Origin: Atrichornis clamosus
Lineage: Eukaryota; Chordata; Aves; Passeriformes; Menuridae
Assembly (NCBI GenBank): GCA_013400975.1
Contig: WBMZ01012776.1
Location: 1-64,000 of the forward strand
Direction of reading: 5' to 3'
DNA: 64,000 nt
In this document: positions 52,601-63,571 of the stretch, in pieces
How positions within the stretch are numbered: position 1 is the first letter of the stretch
Layout: each line of letters begins with the position of its first letter
The notes under the pieces: generated by a model
What the model was told of the DNA's origin: nothing
The model's database searches: none
The model's input: the letters and a program-made list of their open reading frames with translations, nothing else
Program-made: the position numbers and the translations under genes

Positions 52601-53224
52601 CAGTTGCATGTGTTTCTAAAAGGAAAAGCAATTCTGTCCCTCTTTCTGTTGTTGAAAAAATATTTAGTGGCCAAAAAGCATCTTTTTGAAGCTGTTAACT
52701 TACATGGTTTATACTAGTCTGTTTAAGGACGTTAAAATAATCTCAAGACTATATGTTTCATCTTCTGATGAACAATATTAGACCTGTAGTTCACATTGCC
52801 TTTACAAAAAGCCAGCCTCATTAAAACACTAATCTAAGGCAAACCTCGTAATATATGACAAAAGCTTCTTCTTCTTTTTTCTTTCCTTTTTTTTTCTTTT
52901 TTTTTTTTAATGACTAGAGAAAAAAGAAGCAGTGTGGCAAACTATTCCACAGTGACTTAGTTTTTGCTTGTCTCTGGTGAATGCCATGAACCAAAATCTA
53001 CTCAATCTGTACTTACTTTAGAGGTATTTTCTTATTTTTTCCGTAAAAGTGAAACAATGCTTTCCCAAAACATCAGGTTTTTGTTTTTCAAGGAAAAATT
53101 TCCATTGTGACCATAAACCCAAACCTTTTTCAAGGTCCTTTAGTCTCTGGTAAAACAGGCTTAGCTGATGATTTAATGTTCCCTAAACTATATATGCCTA
53201 GAGCAAATTCTTTGTTTTTTGCAG
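49622..53224 (+). other. MTUS1 intron 4: no gene seen
   Basis: Bounded by GTAAGT and TTTTTTGCAG. It holds a pyrimidine-rich low-complexity tract at about 52868-52909 and A runs near 52578-52590. No gene or recognised repeat family is visible. The frame of exon 5 is open upstream of the acceptor to 53107 but this part does not resemble MTUS1. Confidence 0.65.
52868..52909 (+). repeat. Pyrimidine (CTT/T) low-complexity tract
   Basis: About 42 bases of T with scattered C, in intron 4 some 315 bases before exon 5. It is too far from the acceptor to be the pyrimidine tract of that exon. Confidence 0.7.
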
Positions 53225-53356
53225 CTGCAAGTGCCACAGTTGTCAGGAATGGCAAATGGCCTTCAAAACCAGCCTGCCAGAATGGTACTTCAGGATTTGT
53301 CCCTTTGAAAGCATTACCCAGACCTAGTCTGCACTCGTTGAAGTCAACTGCGAAAG
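53225..53356 (+). CDS. MTUS1: MTUS1 coding exon 5
   Basis: This 132-base exon follows TTTGTTTTTTGCAG and ends at a GTATGT donor (53357), phase 1 on both sides, adding 44 residues. The peptide contains ASATVVRNGKWPSKPACQNG and SGFVPLKALPRPSLHSLKST, lining up with the mammalian NAATIKYEEKPPKPAFQNGSSGSFYLKPL segment. The QNG and LK residues are the clearest anchors. It is basic and Pro-rich with no domain of its own and lies between the Ser/Pro-rich region and the coiled coil. As a symmetric exon it can be included or skipped in frame. Confidence 0.88.
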
Positions 53357-55121
53357 GTATGTGATTCTGTTTGTAGACAGAGGAAGTAAAATCACATCAG
53401 TGGTGCTTCAAGTGTTGTAAGACTTCATAGGAAGGCTAAAAATGTTCCTTATATTGTCATATTTGATGGGGGTATTTTAGGGAAATGAAGAGGTCTGCAC
53501 TGTGATACAGCTTAGGTTTGCATGGTACAGGGGCTAACTGCACCTTGCTATATGGCAGGTGTCATTGCATGGGATTTACATTGTTTTCATAAGAGACCTT
53601 GCTTTCAGAAAGTTCAGGCACAGACTCTGTCACTGCTGGTAATCTGCAGAGTAGACCTACCCTGAATTTGTCCTGAGTGTATGGTTGTTCTTCTCCTTAT
53701 GCAGGCTTTGTATTATCTTCACCCCTTTCAGGACTTAAAGGGCCTTGGAGAATGGGGATATATTTTTGAATAAAGTATTATTAGATGAAGTATCTTCAAC
53801 TGTACTGCCTGGTTTTGTATTAAACATTGTTCAGGTTCCTATTTCTGTTGGAGCCAGGACCTCTTGGTTGACCAACAGTACTCCTTCTACTCAAGCCACA
53901 AACACCAGTTGACAAGTCGTTCTCTGGCCAAAATTAAAGACTTAATGGGAGCAGATAAATAAGATGTGTCTCTTTCCTAAATCCTAGCTATAATCAGCTT
54001 GCTTCTGACCATCTTTGTGGTGAACTGGTTATTGTAATTAGATAAACCTAATGAAATACTGTTTTCCTGCTTTAGACTTAAATTTTAAGCTGGTGTCTGA
54101 CCTAATTGAGAATAAATAAGAGATGCCAACTGAAAATAAATAAGACAGTCAAATGTCATCTTATAATGACATGCTTTAAAAGAGTAAATAGTGAAAAGAA
54201 ACAGAGTTTGCCACAAACTATAAATCACTTTGAAACAAACACAAATCATACAGCTCTCTGACAAGCTGATGCTTTCTGTTGGGGTCCAACACACATGGCA
54301 CAACTACGCGTAGCTCGTCGTCTTCAGTGACCTGGAAGTGTGCCTTCAGCACCTGCAGGAGCAGTGTTGCCAAAGGAAGCTGGTAGTCCCCCTTCAGATA
54401 AGTGTTACTTGGATACTGTGTTGTGTTTTGGGGCCTTCCCAGACCAAGAGAGGGTTGTTTTGAAACTGGAAAGATCAACTGGAGACCTAGAAAATGACTG
54501 GGGTCTCTATCCAGTGAGGAGAGGTTGAGGGAGTTGAGTTTGTGTAGTCAGTAACTTGAAAAGGGCAGCTATAAAGGTAATGGTGCCAAACTCTTCTCAG
54601 TAGCACCAGATGATGTGGCAATCCGAAATGCTTGTAACTTGTAGAGTTGGAGATGCATCCATGCCCAGTGGTGCCATAGAGCTGCCCTTCCTGGAGGTTT
54701 GCAAGGCTCATCTAGACAAAAATGTGGTTAACTGCTCTTGTCTTAGTGGTGACGCAGCTCTGAGTGGGAGTCTGGGTAGCTGGCCTCTGGAAGTCTCTTT
54801 CAGCCAGTGTTTCCTTTGCTGTGTTGTATTTGCTGCTGTCTGAGACCTAAGTAGTTCAATCTTAGTGCTGAAATGAAGTATTTAGTATGTTTTCTCTTGC
54901 TTAGAAGCTTATTAAAACTATCTCTTTATTTCTCCCAATGTGAGTTCTGATAAAGCAAAGCTAAGTTTAAATATAGCTTAAATGTTCTAGAAGGTGTCTC
55001 TTTTTGTACTTAATTGAATAGATTTGTGCATCTTTTACTTAACTGTAAATATGCAATACTAGATATGTCTTTAATTGCTGTTGTAGTTCTGCTTCAAGTT
55101 CATCTAAGTTTTTACTTCTAG
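53357..55121 (+). other. MTUS1 intron 5, with an old CR1 fragment
   Basis: GTATGT donor and TTCTAG acceptor. Apart from the degraded CR1-like segment at about 54430-54790 no feature is recognised. Short frames over the CR1 relic are not genes. Confidence 0.65.
54430..54790 (+). mobile_element. Ancient CR1 LINE fragment, sense orientation
   Basis: The clearest match is GACTGGGGTCTCTATCCAGT followed by GAGGAGAGGTTGAGGGAGTT and GAGTTTGTGTAG, which follows the usual CR1 3' coding/UTR order (GACTGGAGCACCTC, then GAGGAAAGGCTGAGGGAGCTGG). Further on, GAGCTGCCCTTCCTGGAGGT and CATCTAGACA also fit CR1. Many substitutions and indels and no ATTCTATG end indicate an old relic; borders are approximate. 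Confidence 0.6.
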
Positions 55122-55211
55122 GAGCCAAGACCAGATCTGCTTTACTGAACCAGTGCACACCAAAATCATCTGGGCCACTGCACTCAGCAAGGAAAGTCAG
55201 TGAGACTAGAG
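55122..55211 (+). CDS. MTUS1: MTUS1 coding exon 6
   Basis: This 90-base exon follows a TTTTTACTTCTAG acceptor and ends at GTAATT (55212), phase 1 at both ends, adding 30 residues. Its start, AKTRSALLNQCTPKSS, matches the mammalian GPSRKNLFTALNA segment moderately: the shared Gly, Arg and A-L-N spacing. The remainder (GPLHSARKVSETR) has no clear counterpart that I can recall. The donor is weaker than those of the other exons, so variable inclusion would not be surprising. No domain is recognised; the segment is basic. Confidence 0.75.
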
Positions 55212-56826
55212 GTAATTAGCTGCTAGATAGTCAATTTTTCACTTTTTCTTGAATCCCTCTGTCTTGACAAAGAACAGCTATTCTTTATAACTTCAGAGTA
55301 ACTGAGATAGTCTGCTCACTTTCTTTGCAGTTCGTCATATTGGAGACTGACTCTGCAAAGTGTTTCTTACATATTTGCTTTAGGGGCATTCATTGTCTAC
55401 TATGTGCTTGAAACTTGCATCCCATAGGGACTAGAAATACAGGATAGTGTCTGTTAAATGATGTTCTGTCACCTGCTTTTAAGACTGTATACTTGCAAGA
55501 CAGTGCAGACTAGATCTTCCCAAGTTTGTGTTTAATTTAAGCAAGACTTAACGAGATCATGCTGATCAGCTCTGGCTGTTGAGGATATTTACTCCACTTT
55601 ATGTTACTGTATCAGACATTTGTTTTATCTTTAACTTTGAATGGAAATTAGTCTCTTGTACCAGAGTGTATCAAAAGAACAGATATGAACCTTGAGACAA
55701 GGTTTGTAAGATACAGTTTTCACTTTGGGAGCAAAGTTCTATTTGCAAAGCTGAGGCGAGGGAAGCAAGTACAGTAGTGCTACAAAGCTGCTCCTTTCCT
55801 GATGATCTCTATGCTATAGGATCACACACTATTTCTAAAGCCTGCAGAGAGGTGTTGTCAAAAGACCTTTTATGAACTTCTGCACATGACTTTTGCACTT
55901 AGACACACCAGCCTGAAGGATTGCTTTCATTTAATATCCTTCAAAATAATAAGGTTCTTAGGTCAATTTTCACATAACTTTTAACTAATACAGTAAGGGT
56001 GGATTAACTTTCTCCTGTGCTTTCATTTATATCTGACTTGATTGGTAGCAAATTTTGAGAGTGCTGTTAATTTATATATGTCTTGGGGTGACTGTATGAC
56101 GCCGGTTTATCTCATAGTGCCTGCTTTATACTAAACGTGAATTTTGTGCCTCTGATTTGAATCCAGGAATTTTCAAGGACAAATACAGACACTCCCGCCN
56201 GTATGACGCCGGTTTATCTCATAGTGCCTGCTTTATACTAAACGTGAATTTTGTGCCTCTGATTTGAATCCAGGAATTTTCAAGGACAAATACAGACACT
56301 CCCGCCCCAGGACTCGGGCACATTTTTTTGGGTTTTTTTTCCTGTTTTTTTTGCTCTCAGCTCTGCCGCAAGCAGCAGGGAAGAGCTGCGACCTAGTGGG
56401 GGAGGAGCTGTTGATAGTCTACCCTCCCCCGGCAGGGTATTTTCCTGCTTATATTGTCTCAGACCGGGACAATATAGGAGGAAAAAAGTTGCTATGATGC
56501 CAGTATAGAGGATAGATTTTTATTATCTATGGTTCTCTGTGAATGAGTAAAGTAGAACAGTGCTACCTGACTTGAATGAAATATGACCATTTTAATGGCA
56601 TGATTGTAACTGGGAATGCATCCTGCATTTTCCAAGTAGTTTCTTATAATACTAGATCTTGCTGTGGAACGTGCCATCAGCCACCACAAGAAAGAAACTG
56701 AAATTGCGATGTTTGAAGAGCTTACATGTAAAGAATCTTGAATCTTAAAAAAAGGTACCCCTACTGCCCCTTAGTGGCTTGAAGTGTAATTTGTTTGTTT
56801 GTTTCTTTCTTTTCTGAACATCGTAG
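55212..56826 (+). other. MTUS1 intron 6, containing the assembly gap
   Basis: GTAATT donor, acceptor ATCGTAG at 56820-56826 after a TTTG/CTTT-rich tract. The intron holds an N at 56200 between two identical 106-base blocks, followed by T runs and a GC-rich patch at about 56300-56430. In mammals the first exon of the short ATIP1 isoform splices into the region corresponding to the next exon, so it might be expected in or near this intron; I could not recognise it. Confidence 0.65.
56094..56306 (+). repeat. Perfect 106-base direct repeat around a one-base gap (assembly artefact)
   Basis: Bases 56094-56199 (starting GTATGACGCCGGTTTATCTC and ending ACACTCCCGCC) are repeated exactly at 56201-56306, with a single N at 56200 between them. 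Identical sequence on both sides of a gap is the signature of two overlapping contig ends joined without merging. A genuine tandem duplication is possible but much less likely. T runs and a GC-rich patch just downstream probably caused the break. Confidence 0.93.
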
Positions 56827-56874
56827 GTACTCCTGGAAGAAATGTACACCAAAGCCTATCTTGTTTGGGTCCTG
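56827..56874 (+). CDS. MTUS1: MTUS1 coding exon 7
   Basis: This 48-base exon follows a pyrimidine-rich tract ending in GTAG and ends at a GTGAGT donor (56875). It is phase 1 at both ends and encodes 16 residues, TPGRNVHQSLSCLGP plus the split Gly codon. It is the likely counterpart of the short mammalian exon with KNPRSLCIQPQTAP, which lies directly before the coiled-coil exons shared by all isoforms; similarity is limited (Asn, Ser-Leu, Cys, Pro). Size, position and phase support it more than residue identity. Confidence 0.75.
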
Positions 56875-59800
56875 GTGAGTTTTCTGAAAGCATTTTTATA
56901 TTTTCTGTGGCGCAACTCAAATTAGATTTATACATTATATTAGTATATTGGTTCTTTTCTTGGAAGTACAGATACACAATGGATAAGTCTGTAAACTATC
57001 ACTGACTCTTGTTTCAAGGGATATTGAAAAAAATCCTGGGTTATGTCTACTTGCTGTCATTTGGCAACCCAAGTCTTAGACTACTCTGTGCTGTTACTTG
57101 GTTTCCGGTGAAATTTAAGAAGGCTTAAAATGTATACCAAAAAAAGGAAGTTAAACGTGGGTGTAGTTTTTGCTTTTTAGCCAAAGTTAGTAATGAATGA
57201 ACTCATGTGTTGCATCTTTAAAAAAAGAAACAAATAGAAGAATCATGCAGAACCTTCCTTTTCTGGAAGGTTCACTGTAGATGACCTGTTGGTGTGAGCT
57301 GTCTGCGTATCACTGCAGACTACATTTGTATAAGAAGTGGAAATTAGCCGAGCATGTTGATGTGTATGTCTGCTTGTATGGCAGAGGGAGGAATCACAGC
57401 TGATTAAGTGGCAGATGGTGTTTCAAAATCTGGCAGAGTTTTAAGGACTTCATATTGGGTTTGTTTTTGGTGTTTGCACCAGTCAGGACACCTGCTGCTA
57501 ATTTCTGTCTGCCAAGAGACTGAAAAGTCTTCAGATGATGCTTCTACTTGCAGCAGTTTCCAGGTCTTTTCAAGAGAGCTGGCAGTCTAAATTAGTTTCC
57601 TGAGCATCAGCGTGTATTTGGTGAATTAAAAGCTACTTGTAATTAATTACTTATTGAAAAGCTCTTTTTGAAAGATACTCAAGATCACTGGAAAGCCCTG
57701 TGTCCCCTGAGTGAATAGCAGATGTCTCTCTGAAAGAGGTGCTCTAGCCAAGCAGATGTTGTAAATTTGAGTCTGGAACTACTGGGCAAATCAGTTCTGA
57801 CCTGAAACTGGTACTGTGGCAGTATTTTTTAAATTTCCTGTGGTCATGAGTTTAATGTTTTTGCCTTTCACTCTCTTGGGTGTCAAATGTCTACATATTA
57901 ATTGTGACAGTACTTTGATATCTTCTATTAAGAGTCAGGGCTTCTGTCGTACAGCAGCTGTAAGACTTTGCACAAAGTGCTTGTTCTGTTTGTTGCTTCT
58001 ATTGATATTTGGCTGAACTAATGTTAGTTTAGGTGAAGCCTGACACTAAGTTTCAAGAGCTCAAAGGTAGTCTGTTGTATGAGCATGTAGAGGATGATTC
58101 AGCTAGCAACATAATGTCTTGATCAGCTCAATTGATGAAACTCCCAATAAGCAAAAAAATTCATTTCTGGATTAGAAACTAGAAAAATAAATTTCTCTTA
58201 TGCTTGCTTACAATAGTCTCAAAATATAACTTCATTTCCCCCTCAATTTAGTGTGCACATTCTCTCTGCTTTCCATGCACAAAAGTAGTGTTCCCTCCCC
58301 TTTTTACTAGTTTAATAGAATTTTGCTGATGATTCATTTTTTCTGACCAAATAAAACATGTAGCTACATAGCTTTGAAGTGTTGGATTTGGTGCCTTAAA
58401 AATACAGCCATAAACTCCAAATTGGCTGTAATATTTAGCAATTCTTTAGTAAATGCTCTCTAGCATCATACTTTTGCCAGTAGAATGGCTGTATTTCAGT
58501 GTTTGTCTTAAGAGTCAGTTTCCAAAATTGGAGATGTTAGACATTCAAGTTAATACATTTCTAACTTGTACAGAACATTAGTATAATTTCCCATTTATAA
58601 ATGCAGAGCTTTCTGGTGGAGTATTTTGCATTTTTAAGAAGGTTTTTTTTTCCCCATCTTTACAGTTGCAGATAGTTCTTACAGAATAAAAATTCCGTGT
58701 GACTGCTTGGATGTTCTGCAATACAATGTCTTGCATTTTAAGAAAAGACAAATGATCTTTTCTGAAATGAACTGAAAAAATGCCAGCCAGTACCATGTAG
58801 AAAGAGGCCCGTTATCTTCTTTTTTTTTTTTCTTTTGGCTTTGATATTATAGTGAAGCTTTGTTCTAGTGGCTGCAGCTAGTATAAAGCTTTTGTTCTTT
58901 TATTTCAGTGTCATAGTTAAGTCTACAGTTTTTAGTCTTATCCAGTGAGGAGTTCCAACCCCACTTCTATTTCTTGCCCATGTGCTCAGGACTAATTTGT
59001 TGCAGCAGGACTCTGATAAATGATTACAATATTAAAGCATTAACTAAGTGTCTAGCTCGGTTGTTCATGTTGCATTTCACATTTCTTCAAGGATAGAAAA
59101 ATAGCAGACTTTTCCAGATATGGTGTCTGTTCACTTACTGTTGGTGCTGTTTCTCCATTTTCCATTCATTTACAGCAATGATGCAGAGCCAGAATCTGCT
59201 TGATGAAGCAAGCTACAACATACTGTTAGTGCTCCTGCAATATTGGAGAGACTTGCCTGTTTGCAGCTGTTCATTTCTTGTTTGTGTTAAAATATTCATA
59301 AGGCTTTTTTTTTCTGAATTCTGTATTTTTCATCGGTGATGTTCAGTGCATCAAATAATTTCTACAAGTTCTGTGGTGCATTTCTTCAACACTGGCTTTA
59401 AAGCTAACGCAAAATTAATTTCTTGGGAATAATATGTTTTATTATATTTCTTAACTGGCTAACTTCAAGTAAGGATGTTCATATGCACTTACTGTAATGT
59501 CTTAATGTAAATATGATTTAAAATATTGCTTCTTCTGAGATGGAATTTTAAACTAGATGCAAAACTGCCTGTAAAAGTGCATAAAGATAGTGCTGTTTCC
59601 TTTGTTTTTTCAGCCTTCCCTGTAGAAAAAGCTGCCTGTGTCTGATCCCTCTGTAGTATATCACTGTGTGTGTATGCAGTGCGTATTCACATCTCATGTC
59701 TCTGTTATTGACTGAACATTAAGGATCACTTACCACACAGTAATCTCTGAAACTACCTCAGCCAGGCAAAAGCAAATATCCTGTTTGGCAGTTCTGAAGG

Positions 59801-62800
59801 TAAAGCAATCATTTTAGGAATAAAGCACATGAATCTTTGGCTTATCCTGTTGTTCATGACCCTGAAAGAGATCTATGGTGTATTATGGATAGCAAGTTCC
59901 ATTTGTGTGTGGCACAAGACTGTTGTCAGGACGACAGCTAGGACAACTGCTGGATGCACATGTAAAGTGCTATTAAATATGAACAGTGTGATTTATCTTG
60001 TAGTAGTGTGATGGAGTATGCAGAGTGGAATCAGTTACTAAAGGCTGTAGAAGCCATGAAAACCAGAGAAGCTTTATCAAAAAATGGTACATCCTCCATC
60101 ATGGTATTGTGTTTCTTACTCTTACAAAGAAACATTGTTTGTTTTAGTTCAATCATTTGTGAAAAAATTTAACATGGGAAGAGGGAAGAAATTCTATCAG
60201 AGGACTTACTTGCAAAAGTGAGTAGTAGTGCTGATCAAGCTCAAATGGAAAAATAAGGTATAAATAGAACGGTCCATGAAGCTGTCCCTTGGAACAGGTT
60301 GTTAAAAGTGAATGCTGGCTCTTCACTCAAACCCTTATACTGGGATATGATGATTTGCTAACAAAATACTCTGGTTCAGACAAAAGTTGGAAGCATACTT
60401 TAAGGTTCAGTTTACACCCCTTTTGTTCATGCTCTTAGTCATCCCTGTTGAAACTCAGAGGAAACAGTTCTTAGGTTGTAGATTCTTTGACAGAATAGGC
60501 TACCCTCAAAATACTTGCACTTTCCATATCTGGAAAACAAGGGATTAATAAATGTACCTTACACTCTGCTTGTGCTTTGACAACACCAAAAAAGACGTAA
60601 TGTTTTTAAATGATACGTTATGCTATGTCAAAGCATGTAAATTTCCTTTAAAAATTGGGAAGAATTATTAGAGCTGATGCACATCGTTATGAATGCCAAA
60701 TTCTTAGGTCTTCAGTTGACTCTGTAGTATTCAGCATGGTATGGCAAATTACCTCAACTCATGAGGGATAGCTCATCAAGTGACTTGTGAGGGCTCTGTT
60801 TCTCCTTTCGTATCTGATGAGAAGGTCCTTTGGGGTTTGTTATTGATTGGAGGCTGGGTGTGTATTTGCTTGTAAAAGTTTTTGCAAGTTGTAGAAGAAA
60901 CTGTGCAAGCAGTGTTGTTGCTTGGAGACTTGAAAAGGCCTTGATACATGTGTGAACATACCAAGAGGTCCAGGTCTTCCACATTGCAGAAGTAGCATTT
61001 CTGACTAGCTCTAACTGGGAATTTTAATATAGATGTGTTGAGACTGGATTCTCAGTCTCTGGTGTTAAGAGCTTCAGCGTTTGTAAATAAGTTTGGTTTG
61101 TCAGTTTTTCTGTCTCTGTCCCTATCTCCAAAAGAAAAGCCAGGAAATAATGCAGAAAAACTTGAAACAGTCTTGCAAGCTCTGGGGTGATGCAGGAACA
61201 AGATCCTATATTCATTTAATGTAGTTAGTATTTTACTCATTGAAAATTCTAGGAGTATAACAATGTAAAGTAGTATTTTCCCTTTATCCTTTGAAAACAA
61301 AGAGATCAGGTTCAAACCTCTTTTTGCTGATACTATTTTGTTACCTGTTCAGCTGCAATAAAAAAACAGCTGTAGGCTTTTTCTGGATGTTTTTTTCATC
61401 CATGTGAACTATGAGGACTATCTGAATGACTCAATTATCTTATGATCTAACCTTAGAATACCTTCAGGCTAATGTTCTTATAAACAGACAGCAAAACTAC
61501 TATGTGGTGTTGCTATTGCTTATGAACCACCTATAAAAACTGGCATTTGTTTTGCCATTTCTATATAAATAAATGCAGAATCAATCTAAATGTATGTGAA
61601 TTTGAGTTTCTTAATAAATGTATTCATTGGGGACATATAATGATTTTTATTTTGGAGAGTTAAGGGAATATCTGTAGATCTGAAATAATCTTTGAAACAC
61701 AATAGCTTTTACATTCTTGGCCAGGTATTTCCACTGTTACTACATAAAGTACAGCACAACAGCTGGATCTAAGGATTTAATTTCTTGGGTGAGAACTACT
61801 ATGCTCCAGAAGTCTTCAAAATGAAATGACGGGTGTTGATGTTCAGAGAATGCCACCCTAAACTCTGAAGTCATCTGTTTTGAGTGGGTTTTGTTTGTTT
61901 GTTTGTTTTTATTTTTAAACAAGTGGTATTTTCCTGGTGTAGTATGTTTGTTGTAATAGAGAATAGGATGGGAAAAAACAGAGGTACATGACAACCAGCC
62001 TTAATGTATTCTAGATTGGTCCCTTCAGCTATCAGGTAAGGCTGCCAGTGTATTTGCATTCATTTTCCTAGTGTTGTTCTCAAACTTGATCTTCTGAAAA
62101 TGTAACAATTTGAGAAGGTTGTCTATTGTTCCATGCTAACAATCAGCACTGCTCCCTGTGCCTTCCACAGGAGTCTTTACAAAAAACAATGAACTCCAAA
62201 ACCTCAAGCCTTGCTTTGAACTAGTATATGGGCCAGTTCATTGAAGTGACAGTTTCTCAAATTGGCGGACTGAAAATGTGTGGACTATATTTGAAATCCC
62301 AGCAATGAGGACTTGATGTGAGTTCTCTGTTTTCCTATGACAGATGATCATTCATTAAGGCCTTTTGTAGCCCAACCCAAATGGCTTTCACACTACAAGG
62401 TCTGTTTCTTAATGGTTTTAAGTAAGGACCTGTTTTCTGAATTACAAGTTAGATATTTCAGAGATGTTTATTATTATTCAGTTCCAAACTTCTGTGAGAA
62501 ACTTACTCTTCAGCTCCACACAGCCATACTCCAAACTCCTGGTGACACAGAACTATGTTGGCTTTCTATGGGAGGAGTATTTGTAGTTTATTTCTGTGAT
62601 GTTTATTTTTTTGTGGGGAGGAATGTCTGTGGTTCTCTTCCCTGGTATTTATTTTGGTGTTTCACAATAACAAGCCACACAGAAGAACAACACAGAGCTT
62701 CAGTTTTCTCACACTTGTTTAAATATTGGATAGGCTAGCCTCTGTGTGAGTAGAGGGGGCAGCTGAAAGAGTTATCTACAGATTGCATCAGCTCAGTCCA

Positions 62801-63264
62801 AGTGATAGTTAAAGAAAATTCCCGTGCTGGCGTCTGACGTTCACTGGACCTTGTTAGGTGGTTAAGTTGACATAATACTTGAAAGATTATTGGACTGTCT
62901 CAGAAACATGAAATTCATGGTATTGTGTCAAAAATAGTTAAACAGCTTGTACATCTGCCTTTTTAGTCTGCATGTCTGGGGTAATGGAGGGCATAAAAGA
63001 CTCACAGAGGTAAAAAAACCCCAGTGAGTTGTCCTTCATGTGCTCTCCAGATTAACCACTGGCATGTCTTAGGACATAGACTTGCCTAAACTGACCTTAT
63101 TTGCAATGTTGCTCTTTGTTAGAGGCTGTCTGGGTATTGTTAAGAGGCCGTGGATGAAATACAATTGCATAGTGAATATAAATCAGTATTGTGTGAATAA
63201 ATAATTAATAGATCTGTAAGATGTGGCTCTAGTTTAAACGTTTATTTTTCCTCTGTTCCTTCAG
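56875..63264 (+). other. MTUS1 intron 7: no internal gene seen
   Basis: Intronic DNA following the GTGAGT donor. It contains (TTTG)n at 61888-61910 and short T runs. I searched it for the conserved coiled-coil exon sequence that should come next in MTUS1 and did not find it. The 133-codon frame at 62337-62738 has no recognised domain. The first credible acceptor in the right phase is at 63264. Confidence 0.6.
61888..61910 (+). repeat. (TTTG)n simple repeat
   Basis: About four TTTG units followed by T-rich sequence. A similar short (TTTG) run occurs just before exon 7 at 56789-56806. Confidence 0.8.
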
Positions 63265-63371
63265 GCTTGAGCTCACAAGAACTTAAGTATACAGCTGCTG
63301 CTTCTGAACTGCAGAAGTCCCTAGGAAAGAAGTGGTTGCAGGTTTTTTGTCATGTCTGGCTGGAGCATTGA
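63265..63371 (+). CDS. MTUS1: Possible alternative last coding exon of MTUS1
   Basis: A long pyrimidine tract (TTTATTTTTCCTCTGTTCCTTCAG) ends at 63264. Read from exon 7 in phase 1, the split codon becomes Gly and the frame continues 34 more codons (starting LSSQELKYTAAASELQ, ending VWLEH) to TGA at 63369-63371. AATAAA at 63528-63533 and a T/G-rich element at about 63540-63563 follow, as expected for a terminal exon. It would give a protein of about 912 residues without the coiled coil. I do not recall this peptide from other MTUS1 proteins, so this could be an unannotated isoform, a lineage-specific exon or a chance frame. Confidence 0.4.
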
Positions 63372-63527
63372 AGCTTCAAATTTTAGGTCTTGTTATCCTA
63401 CTGCTGGTAACATGGTACACTGTTGTAGAGTAGCAGCTCAGTAGGATTTTGACTGAGGCAGTTAAAAAAAAATGACATTTTGAAATGGACATCCTGCAAA
63501 TGAACTTCCCTTAAGTCAGAAGTTAAA

Positions 63528-63563
63528 AATAAAATGATTATTGCAGTGTTTTGTGGCTGTTGT
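63528..63563 (+). terminator. Candidate polyadenylation signal and downstream element
   Basis: A canonical AATAAA is followed after about ten bases by TGTTTTGTGGCTGTTGT, the T/G-rich type of element that promotes cleavage. It lies about 160 bases after the stop of the candidate terminal exon. Isolated AATAAA motifs are frequent in AT-rich introns, so use needs transcript evidence. Confidence 0.4.
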
Positions 63564-63571
63564 CAATTCTA

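Noticed and set aside
56264..56497. 77-codon frame across the duplicated block and T-rich patch
   Set aside because: It has no ATG at its start (TTG), includes artefactually duplicated sequence and translates poly-T as Phe runs.
62337..62738. 133-codon frame on + starting MTDD, like the first residues of mammalian MTUS1
   Set aside because: Only four residues agree, the rest is unrelated and Cys/Phe/Tyr-rich, and it lies in the last intron, far from the true N-terminus at 33303.
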